NCBI GenBank assembly: GCA_964595945.1
Contig: CAZQSL010000165.1
Span: 1 to 6,437 of the forward strand
Length of the DNA stretch: 6,437 bases
DNA from: CAZQSL01 sp964595945
GTDB lineage: Bacteria; UBP15; UBA6099; JAJRTR01
Direction: 5' to 3'
In this document: positions 1 to 5,260 of the stretch, piece after piece
Layout: every line of letters begins with the position of its first letter
Position numbering within the stretch: the first letter of the stretch is position 1
The notes under the pieces: generated by a model
The model's database searches: none
Told to the model about the DNA's origin: nothing
Seen by the model: only the letters and a program-made list of their open reading frames with translations
Made by a program: the position numbers and the translations under genes

Positions 1-165
1 AATCAGTGGCAAGGGGCGTAGCCCTTTTGAGCGATGTTTTTCATAATACTCCCTGAGGCCGAAGACAGTAGCCACGATCAGCCAGACCGCCATTGCTCTC
101 GGACCGATCACAAGCAGCGCAAACGCAAAAATAGCGAGTCCAAGTCCAATAATTGTTTTTTTCAT
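1..165 (-). CDS. CdsA-like phosphatidate cytidylyltransferase, N-terminal fragment
   Basis: This is the first 55 codons of a minus-strand gene that runs off the left edge; the frame is open to base 1. The protein starts MKKTIIGLGLAIFAFALLVI, a hydrophobic stretch that is probably a first membrane helix. A second hydrophobic segment (AVWLIVATVFG) follows, then the charged stretch LREYYEKHRSKGLRP. A pair of helices followed by an REYY...KG.RP loop is what the start of CdsA proteins looks like. CdsA is the inner-membrane enzyme that makes CDP-diacylglycerol from phosphatidate and CTP for phospholipid synthesis. The signature region of CdsA lies near the C terminus, outside the window, so the identification rests on the N terminus only. 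An AAGGA-like site lies about 12 bases before the ATG. The upstream radical SAM operon ends at its own terminator, so this gene should have its own promoter, but I could not find convincing -35/-10 boxes. It could be another small polytopic membrane protein. Confidence 0.55.
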   Translation of the reverse strand, partial: MKKTIIGLGLAIFAFALLVIGPRAMAVWLIVATVFGLREYYEKHRSKGLRPLPLI

Positions 166-190
166 CTGCGTGTATTGTCCTTGTCACAGT

Positions 191-214
191 CTCAATATTC
201 AGGAAAATATTGAG
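191..214. repeat. 9-bp inverted repeat in the leader of the CdsA-like gene
   Basis: CTCAATATT (191-199) and AATATTGAG (206-214) are perfect inverted repeats around a 6-base loop. They lie 26-49 bases upstream of the minus-strand start codon at 165. There is no T run on either side, so this does not look like a terminator. It could be an RNA hairpin in the 5' leader or a repressor site. Confidence 0.5.
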
Positions 215-222
215 CCGGATGG

Positions 223-239
223 TTTTTGCCCGGCAAAAA
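223..239. repeat. 17-bp palindrome in the leader of the CdsA-like gene
   Basis: TTTTTGCC and GGCAAAAA are perfectly complementary around a single central base. The arms are too close to form a stable RNA hairpin, so a protein-binding site is the likelier role if there is one. It sits next to the 191-214 inverted repeat, upstream of the minus-strand CdsA-like gene. The function is unknown. Confidence 0.4.
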
Positions 240-345
240 AACGATGGGTATCTTTCATTTTTTCGTCAGCCAATTTTGCATATATTACCCGAACTCGGAC
301 AAAAATAGGAGATGCTGCAAAAACTTTCCTTGCACCCCGGCGATT

Positions 346-375
346 AAAAACCCTAATTCTGGGATAGAATTAGGG
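346..375 (-). terminator. Rho-independent terminator after the radical SAM gene
   Basis: On the minus strand a perfect 10-bp stem, CCCTAATTCT with AGAATTAGGG (366-375 and 351-360), closes a 5-base loop and is followed directly by five T residues (350-346). It begins 14 bases past the stop codon of the radical SAM gene. It therefore ends that operon and separates it from the CdsA-like gene. Confidence 0.85.
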
Positions 376-388
376 AATTCATTTTTGC

Positions 389-1393
389 TCAATCTGGTGC
401 TTGCTCATTAGCGTACATACTATATGGCTTTTCAGGATGATGGTGGATATTGACTGGGCGCATGGCCCCCTGGCGAGTGTCTCGTTTGAGAAGTTCTTTT
501 TCGATTTTGTCGATGGTGCGTTTTTTTTCGTTGGCCCATGAGGGCGCGATGAGCATGTCTGAGGGGCCGTCTGCGGTGAGCCGCTGTATGGTGATGCGGG
601 AGTCGAGGCGTTCGAGATAATCACAGGCGAGGCTTATATATTGGGGAAATTCGAGGAGAGTGACTTCGCCGCGATTGTACATGTCCTCAAGTGGGGTGTC
701 GCGAAGAATGTGGAGCAAATGTATCTTTACCGAGTCGACTCCGAGGTCTGAAATGAAAGTGGCGGACTGCAGCATCGTTTCGCGCGATTCCCATGGGATG
801 CCGAGGATGATATGCGCGCAGGTTTTGATATTCGGAAACTGCTTTATGCGGTGCATCGCGTCTTCGAAGTGTGCGACAGTGTGACCACGATTGAGTCGTG
901 CAAGAGACGCATCGTCGCAGGATTGCAATCCAAGTTCGATCCAGGTTTCGCGTTCGGGGCAAAGATGTGCAATCATGTCGATGACATCTGGTGGTACGCA
1001 GTCGGGGCGTGTGCCGATCGAGATGCCGGCGATGTCTTCGTGAGCGATAGCTTCGTGGTAGAGTGGTTCGAGGTATTTGACGGGTGCGTATGTGCTTGTG
1101 TATGCCTGGAAGTAGGCGATGAATTTTTTGGCTTTGTAGCGGCGGCGCAGTATTTCCATGCCGTTAATAACCTGGTCGGAGACAGTGGCGGGTTGCCGGC
1201 GCGAGTTGGGGCTGAAGCCTGCGTTGTTGCAGTAGATACATCCTCCTGTGGAGAATGTGCCATCACGGTTGGGACAGGTGAATCCCGCGTCAATGGTGAC
1301 TTTGTAGACCTTGCAGCCAAAAGTGGCCTTGAGGTAGTCGCTGAACGCATAGTACCTTTTCTCAAATGCTGGCTTATTGCCGTGTCCGGTCAT
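389..1393 (-). CDS. yhcC: TIGR01212/YhcC-family radical SAM protein
   Basis: The protein has 334 residues, close to the usual length of this family. The iron-sulfur cluster motif is C40-x11-C52-x2-C55 in the context FTCPNRDG...GGCIYCN, which is typical of TIGR01212/YhcC proteins rather than the common CX3CX2C form. Further radical SAM features follow: FQAYTSTYAP (95-104), GTRPDC (127-132), ELGLQS (153-158), the GIP loop (198-200) and the KIHLLHILRDTPLE region (223-236). The C terminus has the family pattern APSWANEK...IEKELLKRDTRQG. Such proteins bind a [4Fe-4S] cluster and S-adenosylmethionine in the cytoplasm. I know of no settled substrate for this family. The ATG overlaps the stop of the upstream gene as ATGA, and an AGGA sits 8-10 bases before it inside that gene, so translation is probably coupled. 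A strong terminator lies 14 bases downstream. The family call is firm; the cellular role is not. Confidence 0.92.
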   Translation of the reverse strand: MTGHGNKPAFEKRYYAFSDYLKATFGCKVYKVTIDAGFTCPNRDGTFSTGGCIYCNNAGFSPNSRRQPATVSDQVINGMEILRRRYKAKKFIAYFQAYTSTYAPVKYLEPLYHEAIAHEDIAGISIGTRPDCVPPDVIDMIAHLCPERETWIELGLQSCDDASLARLNRGHTVAHFEDAMHRIKQFPNIKTCAHIILGIPWESRETMLQSATFISDLGVDSVKIHLLHILRDTPLEDMYNRGEVTLLEFPQYISLACDYLERLDSRITIQRLTADGPSDMLIAPSWANEKKRTIDKIEKELLKRDTRQGAMRPVNIHHHPEKPYSMYANEQAPD

Positions 1394-1950
1394 GGTTTGT
1401 TTTCCTGTGGAATGCCGAAAGTGGATTCGAGTGGCATGAGGGCATGTTTGATCGCGATGTCGGCCATCAGTACATCGGCTTTGCTTCCTTCGTGTATTGC
1501 GCCGATATATGCGATATTCGAATCTCTTCCGATCACAATGATATTGGGATGTTCCGGATTGTAGTTGTAGGGACCAGTGGCCACGCCTTTCCAGTCGAGC
1601 AGCACCGATGGAATATTGGGCTTGCGGAGTTTTTTTGTGATGAAGCTACGGAAAAGGATGGATACATCGCGGGTGCTTGCCACGCATAGCAACTGGAGTT
1701 CGGTCCCGGCATACTTGTCACGTGTCGCTGCGATGAATGATATTGCCTGCTCGTAGTCGTAGCGGTCGAACATTATCAGAACGGCGGGTTTGCCCGTGCC
1801 GGGCTGGTATGAGACGAAATTGCCGTATTGATCCTTGATGGAAAACGATGGCGCGGGATCGCCTGAACTTATTGCCTGCGGTTGCTGGGAGAATGCTGTA
1901 ACCGAGAACAGCATGTAGAATGTGAGAAATGCAAAAAAAGTATATTTCAT
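1390..1950 (-). CDS. Exported thioredoxin-fold (redoxin-like) protein lacking CXXC
   Basis: The protein has 186 residues. It begins with a Sec signal peptide (Lys at residue 2, hydrophobic core 4-18, likely cut after A-F-S at 19-21). The mature part opens with GDPAPSFSIKDQYGNFVSYQPG (30-51), the usual entry to an AhpC/TSA or TlpA-like thioredoxin fold. The strand PAVLIMF then follows. Where redox-active members carry their cysteine(s), this protein has DRYDYE (62-67). The only cysteine is C89, in a later strand. The later motif IPSVLLDWKG (113-122) and the strand NIIVIGRDSNIAYIGAIHE (136-154) are shared with the paralogue at 2094-2615. The overall pattern, a cysteine-less thioredoxin fold with a final V.VI...G.I strand, also recalls E. 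coli YtfJ, but that is inference. It is the first gene of an operon with the radical SAM gene, which overlaps it by 4 bases. A thiol-disulfide role is unlikely; binding or scaffolding in the envelope is possible. Confidence 0.8.
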   Translation of the reverse strand: MKYTFFAFLTFYMLFSVTAFSQQPQAISSGDPAPSFSIKDQYGNFVSYQPGTGKPAVLIMFDRYDYEQAISFIAATRDKYAGTELQLLCVASTRDVSILFRSFITKKLRKPNIPSVLLDWKGVATGPYNYNPEHPNIIVIGRDSNIAYIGAIHEGSKADVLMADIAIKHALMPLESTFGIPQENKP

Positions 1951-1981
1951 CCATATCGCCTAAATATTTTCCGGTGTAAGC

Positions 1982-1993
1982 CGGTAATTACCG
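1982..1993. promoter_or_regulatory. 12-bp palindrome at the predicted transcription start, candidate operator
   Basis: CGGTAATTACCG is a perfect palindrome located 7-18 bases downstream of the extended -10 box at 2000-2005 (minus strand). It would overlap the transcription start of the thioredoxin-fold/radical SAM operon, a classic position for a repressor site. No matching regulator is visible in the window. Confidence 0.45.
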
Positions 1994-1999
1994 ATGCTA

Positions 2000-2008
2000 A
2001 TTATAGCA
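2000..2008 (-). promoter_or_regulatory. Extended -10 promoter of the thioredoxin-fold/radical SAM operon
   Basis: The minus strand reads TGCTATAAT (2008-2000), a perfect extended -10 element (TGnTATAAT). No good -35 box lies 16-18 bases upstream, which is normal for extended -10 promoters. Transcription would start near 1993, giving a leader of about 43 bases before the ATG at 1950. Confidence 0.7.
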
Positions 2009-2038
2009 AGTGGATTCTGGAATAGTATTCTTACAATG

Positions 2039-2065
2039 AAAAAAGCGGAGCGCGAAGCCCCGCTT
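2039..2065 (-). terminator. Rho-independent terminator after the cysteine-free redoxin gene
   Basis: On the minus strand AAGCGGGGC (2065-2057) pairs with GCTCCGCTT (2051-2043) over 9 bp with one G-U pair, around a TTCGC loop. It runs into a T6 tract (2044-2039). It lies about 28 bases past the stop at 2094 and separates this gene from the downstream operon. Confidence 0.85.
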
Positions 2066-2093
2066 CCATATACAGTTGATAATATGTCGTGGA

Positions 2094-2615
2094 CTATTTC
2101 CCTATTGCGGCCTTGATCGCCGACTCGGCGGTAGCCGTGTCTTTCGCCTCGGTGTCTTCGTGGATGACAGCCGTATAGGCGATCTTCGATGTCTTGTCGA
2201 TTACAATAACATTCATGTCGGCAGCATCATAGCCATAGGCTTTTGCGACTGCGCCTTTCCAGTCAAGGAGCACTGACGGATTTTCGGGCCCCTTGATTTT
2301 TTTGATTATTTTGCTTTTTACAAATGACGGAGCGCCTTTGAGGTTGGCGACGAAGTAAATGTGCAGGCCATGCTCGGAATATTTCTTTTCGAGTTCTTTG
2401 TTAAGAATGGCGGCTCGTTTGAAATTACCCTTGCCGGAGATTATGATCACTGCGGCATATCCCTTGCCAGGTTGATATGAGAATGTCTTTTCGTGCTGAT
2501 CCTGAAGAGTGAATGCCGGAGCGCTCGAACCCTTTGCAAGAAATTTGCTTCCCGCGAAAGCGGCTGTCGCGAAAACCACAAGTAGTGCCGCCAGATAAGT
2601 AATGGTCTTGTTCAT
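2094..2615 (-). CDS. Exported cysteine-free thioredoxin-fold protein
   Basis: The protein has 173 residues. Its Sec signal peptide has a Lys at position 3, a hydrophobic core 6-18 and an A-F-A cleavage site at 19-21. The mature protein starts with KGSSAPAFTLQDQHEKTFSY (28-47), the redoxin-fold entry. The strand AAVIIIS is followed by GKGNFKRA (61-68) where active members carry CXXC. There is no cysteine anywhere in the protein. NPSVLLDWKG (112-121) and NVIVIDKTSKIAYTAVIHE (135-153) match the gene at 1390-1950, so the two are paralogues, probably from an old duplication. The mature protein is rich in lysine, so a basic envelope protein is expected. A GGAG site lies 7 bases before the ATG. The gene has its own terminator (2039-2065), and the 124-base gap to the SDR gene suggests its own promoter, though none is convincing. 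The function is unknown and a redox role looks excluded. Confidence 0.8.
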   Translation of the reverse strand: MNKTITYLAALLVVFATAAFAGSKFLAKGSSAPAFTLQDQHEKTFSYQPGKGYAAVIIISGKGNFKRAAILNKELEKKYSEHGLHIYFVANLKGAPSFVKSKIIKKIKGPENPSVLLDWKGAVAKAYGYDAADMNVIVIDKTSKIAYTAVIHEDTEAKDTATAESAIKAAIGK

Positions 2616-2739
2616 CGTTCATCTCCAAGTCGAAATTTTAGCTGCGCCCTGCCGCTGAAAGAAATGACGCGGCATTCTTCATACGGTTAAACAGGATAAT
2701 CAAAATGGGGGTTTCCATGCCTGACAAACTGATCGGCTG

Positions 2740-3585
2740 TCATTTGTTGATGGTGTCGAGCCCGAACCGTTTTACCATCATGTTGTCGATGACACTCTGC
2801 GGTACAAACCGTCGCATAAAGGGCATCAGGGATGAGTTTTTTCCGGCACGGATGAAGATAGGCGGATTTTGTGAAGTGCATCCAGATACGACGATTTTTG
2901 CGAATTCTTCAGCTTCCATTGCACCCATCTGGCCTGACTGCGCGCGTTTTTCCATGTAGCCGATAAGCGGTTTGTATGGCGAGTCATCCCTGAAAATGCC
3001 CGCGAGCGAACTGGCGGCGGTATCGCCGAATTTCGATCTGATCGCGCCGGGCTGTACTGTGACAACACTGACACCGAAAGGCGCCATTTCCATACGCATG
3101 GCATCGGATATGGAATTGAACGCTGACTTGGATGAGCAGTATGCGCCTGAAAATGGGCTCGTGAGTACGCCGGATACGCTGCTGACATTGACGATGCAGC
3201 CGCGCTGCTGTTTGCACATAAGCGGAAAGACCGCCTGCGCGAGCGCGACGGGGCCAATGATATTTGTTTCGTACTGGCGGCGGAGATCGTTGAGGGATAT
3301 TTCGGCGATGGGCCCCATGAGGCCGAATCCCGCGTTGTTGACGAGAATGTCGATCCCGCCCTTCGACTTGACCGAAGAGTCGATCGCGGCGTCTATGGAT
3401 TCAGTCGAAGTGACGTCGAGAGGAAGGGTGAGCATGCCCTTGCCAGCGAGGTCGCTGAGTGTCTCGACCTTTCGGGCGGTCGCTATGACATCATGCCCCC
3501 GTGTCGCGAATTCCATTGCGAGAGCCCTGCCAATGCCTGTCGAACACCCACTGATGAATACCCTCTGTCTGCCTGTTGCGCTCAT
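2740..3585 (-). CDS. Classical short-chain dehydrogenase/reductase (SDR)
   Basis: With the start at 3585 the protein has 281 residues. The nucleotide-binding motif SGCSTGIG is at 12-19, the NNAG motif at 83-86 and the helper Asn at 108. The catalytic residues are Ser136 (in IVNVSS) and Tyr149-x3-Lys153 (in YCSSK), and a PG pair follows at 179-180. These are the full classical SDR signatures, so an active NAD(P)-dependent cytoplasmic oxidoreductase is expected. The substrate cannot be read from the sequence. The C-terminal tail (PFMRRFVPQSVIDNMMVKRFG) resembles SDRs acting on lipid- or steroid-like alcohols and ketones, a weak inference. The frame is open to an upstream ATG at 3684, but that would add 33 residues before the cofactor-binding strand. 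The ATG at 3585 has GGAGG 8 bases before it, so I chose it; an ATG at 3603 is a weaker alternative. The gene is divergent from the chorismate synthase homologue. Confidence 0.9.
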   Translation of the reverse strand: MSATGRQRVFISGCSTGIGRALAMEFATRGHDVIATARKVETLSDLAGKGMLTLPLDVTSTESIDAAIDSSVKSKGGIDILVNNAGFGLMGPIAEISLNDLRRQYETNIIGPVALAQAVFPLMCKQQRGCIVNVSSVSGVLTSPFSGAYCSSKSAFNSISDAMRMEMAPFGVSVVTVQPGAIRSKFGDTAASSLAGIFRDDSPYKPLIGYMEKRAQSGQMGAMEAEEFAKIVVSGCTSQNPPIFIRAGKNSSLMPFMRRFVPQSVIDNMMVKRFGLDTINK

Positions 3586-3642
3586 TTCGCACGCCTCCGT
3601 CATTGACCTTTCGTTTGGCCTTATGCCCGCTAATATCCGTCT

Positions 3643-3671
3643 ATCATACCCGTAAGGGCAGTTTTTTACCA
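3643..3671 (-). promoter_or_regulatory. Weak candidate promoter for the SDR gene
   Basis: On the minus strand TATGAT (3648-3643) is a 5/6 match to a -10 box. The hexamer 17 bases upstream (TGGTAA, 3671-3666) is a poor -35. It lies about 58 bases before the chosen start codon. The position is sensible but the sequence support is weak. Confidence 0.3.
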
Positions 3672-3678
3672 CCGTGGT
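3668..3678. promoter_or_regulatory. 11-bp palindrome between the divergent SDR and chorismate synthase genes
   Basis: ACCAC and GTGGT flank a single central base, a perfect short palindrome. It lies between, and slightly overlaps, the candidate -35 boxes of both divergent promoters. That placement would let one regulator act on both genes. A palindrome this short can occur by chance. Confidence 0.3.
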
Positions 3679-3706
3679 TTTCAAATGCTCGATATTTCCC
3701 TAAAAT
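3678..3706 (+). promoter_or_regulatory. Candidate promoter for the chorismate synthase homologue
   Basis: TTTTCA (3678-3683) and TAAAAT (3701-3706) are spaced by exactly 17 bases. The -10 matches 5/6 and the -35 matches 4/6. Transcription would begin near 3713, leaving a leader of about 96 bases. No convincing alternative was found closer to the start codon. Confidence 0.35.
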
Positions 3707-3808
3707 ATGAATTGTTCAGGGACTTCACGGATGGGCAATCATCGCCGTAGGATAGTATGCCATGCTAAAAAATATGAGCATCATCCGGCGTAATATTTGG
3801 AGGCGAAA

Positions 3809-5131
3809 ATGATCGGTTGCCATTTCGGCAGACTCATTCAGACAACAATTTCGGGAGGCTCCTATCAGGAAGGTCTCTCCGCGACGGTCCAGGGCATACC
3901 ACCCGGCCTGCTGCTTTCCGAACAGGAAATCTACGCTGACCTGCTCCTTCGGAAACCCGGAGCCGACGAACTCTCATCGCCGCGAAAAGAGCCTGATATC
4001 CCCGTGATCTACACCGGCGTCAATCCCGCCGAGACCATCGAAGGCGCTGCCAACCGCAACCTCACGAACGGCACGCCCATCACGGTGCTTATCCCCAATC
4101 TCGACCGACACTTCATCCACATCAAACAATATCAGGATACCAACCGCACACCACGGCCCGGGCATGCTTCGTACGCATCATTCATGAAGTATGGCCCCAA
4201 CGACGACGCAGTCGGGGCGGGCATATTCAGCGGACGCTACACATCCGCGATAGTAGCTGCCGGCTCCATCGCGAAGAAGGTGCTCGCAGGACACGGCATA
4301 CGTATCTTTTCGTACATCCGCGAAATGGCCGGCGTCCGCGCTCCAGAAATCGACCACGAAACAGCCTGCGCGGCCGCCGCGCGCTACCGCCAGATGCGAT
4401 GCGACCTCGACCCGTTTTACCAGGAGCTTTTCGTACGTGGACGCATCACGCCCGAAATGCGGTTCCTCGAAAAAATGGCAGTGCTCGCCCAGGTCGAAAA
4501 TGAGATCGACAAAATCCGCGAAATGACACTATCGCTCGGCCCGGCAGACATCAGAAATCGCTACAACGTGCACCATGTCGTCAATTGTCCCGATGTAGAA
4601 TCCGCTGAGGAAATGCTCGCCGCCTGCAACCGCATCACCGCCACCGGAGATTCCTCAGGCGGCATCGTCGAAGTCGTCGTGCTCGGCGCACCGGCCGGAC
4701 TCGGCGAACCGGTCTTCGACAAACTCGATGCCGAACTCGGCCGCATGCTCGGCATCGGAGCAGTAAAAGGGGTGGAAATCGGCGCGGGATTCTCCGTCAA
4801 GGATATGACAGGCTACGAATCCAATGATCAGATGCACAGCGTGGACGGAAAAGTACAGTTCGACACCAACAACGCCGGCGGCATAACTGGCGGACTCACT
4901 ACCGGCCAGCCCATAATAGTACGCCTCGCCGTCAAACCAACCCCCACCATCGACAGACCCCAACACACAATCGACAAATACACTCGTGAAAACACCCAGC
5001 TTGCTGCCATCACACGCCGCGATCCAACCATCGTAGGCCGCATCTGGCCCGTCGCCGAATGTTACACGGCGCTTGTCATCCTCGACCATCTCTTCGCACA
5101 CCTCGGCTATCAGGCATTGGCGAAGTTCTGA
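3809..5131 (+). CDS. aroC: Divergent chorismate synthase homologue with altered active site
   Basis: Chorismate synthase turns EPSP into chorismate with reduced FMN, the last step of the shikimate pathway. The ATG at 3809 has GGAGG 5 bases upstream; the frame is open to a TTG at 3797, but that codon overlaps the ribosome site. The protein has 440 residues, longer than the usual 350-400. Family motifs in order are SPRKEPD (57-63), RPGHASY (116-122, second active-site His119 kept), KYG...GAGIFSGRYT (127-145), GDSSGG (280-285), APAGLGEPVFDKLDAEL (294-310), AVKGVEIGAGF (318-328), TNNAGGITGGLTTGQPI (353-369), KPTPTI (376-381) and RRDP (403-406). The GIFSGR form recalls the GGGHFSGR type seen in clostridial enzymes. 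The first signature, normally GESHG, reads GGSYQ (16-20), so Tyr19 replaces the first catalytic His. One Arg of the DLxRRxPG motif is Leu47, and the RHDP His is Arg404. Residues about 176-256 hold an insertion of some 50-60 residues. Homology is certain; ordinary AroC activity is doubtful. Confidence 0.88.
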   Translation: MIGCHFGRLIQTTISGGSYQEGLSATVQGIPPGLLLSEQEIYADLLLRKPGADELSSPRKEPDIPVIYTGVNPAETIEGAANRNLTNGTPITVLIPNLDRHFIHIKQYQDTNRTPRPGHASYASFMKYGPNDDAVGAGIFSGRYTSAIVAAGSIAKKVLAGHGIRIFSYIREMAGVRAPEIDHETACAAAARYRQMRCDLDPFYQELFVRGRITPEMRFLEKMAVLAQVENEIDKIREMTLSLGPADIRNRYNVHHVVNCPDVESAEEMLAACNRITATGDSSGGIVEVVVLGAPAGLGEPVFDKLDAELGRMLGIGAVKGVEIGAGFSVKDMTGYESNDQMHSVDGKVQFDTNNAGGITGGLTTGQPIIVRLAVKPTPTIDRPQHTIDKYTRENTQLAAITRRDPTIVGRIWPVAECYTALVILDHLFAHLGYQALAKF

Positions 5132-5176
5132 CTGCGGGCGCCAGAAAATCAGCGCAACTGAAGAATTATGAGTATT

Positions 5177-5191
5177 GTAACCGTTCACGGG
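5177..5191 (+). repeat. Left terminal inverted repeat of the IS66 remnant
   Basis: GTAACCGTTCACGGG. Its last 13 bases (5179-5191) are the perfect reverse complement of 6207-6219. The GTAA beginning matches the usual IS66-family terminus. Confidence 0.75.
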
Positions 5192-5214
5192 GGCGCATAC
5201 AGGACGATAGCGCA

Positions 5215-5231
5215 CAATAGAGCCTCTATTG
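5215..5231. repeat. 17-bp palindrome between the left IS end and the transposase
   Basis: CAATAGAG (5215-5222) and CTCTATTG (5224-5231) are perfect inverted arms around one base. It lies in the short upstream region of the transposase, about 30 bases before its first ATG. It could be an operator for the transposase promoter or part of the subterminal recognition region. Confidence 0.5.
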
Positions 5232-5260
5232 ATTTTCCGAATAAGTAGTAGCATATAGGC

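Noticed and set aside
170..411. Two overlapping 61-65 codon plus-strand frames in the gap before the radical SAM gene
   Set aside because: They cover the terminator and leader repeats, have no ribosome site worth the name, and give no recognisable protein.
812..1564. A 250-codon plus-strand open frame across the radical SAM gene
   Set aside because: It is the antisense of a well-recognised gene, crosses into the next gene, and its translation is rich in Cys, Val and Ala with no family signature. It has no ribosome site.
2651..2673. GCCGC...GCGGC hairpin between the SDR and redoxin genes, considered as the SDR terminator
   Set aside because: The stem is only 5 bp with a 13-base loop, and no T run follows on the minus strand.
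2972..3655. A 227-codon plus-strand open frame opposite the SDR gene
   Set aside because: The minus strand carries the complete SDR motif set, and this frame shows no recognisable motif. It is an antisense shadow.
3686..3751. A 21-codon open frame in the chorismate synthase leader, considered as a regulatory leader peptide
   Set aside because: It has no ribosome site, no run of aromatic codons and no attenuator-like hairpins after it.
3797..3808. A TTG start 4 codons upstream of the chorismate synthase homologue
   Set aside because: The TTG overlaps the GGAGG that serves the ATG at 3809, and the family normally begins a few residues before the FG motif, as the ATG start gives.
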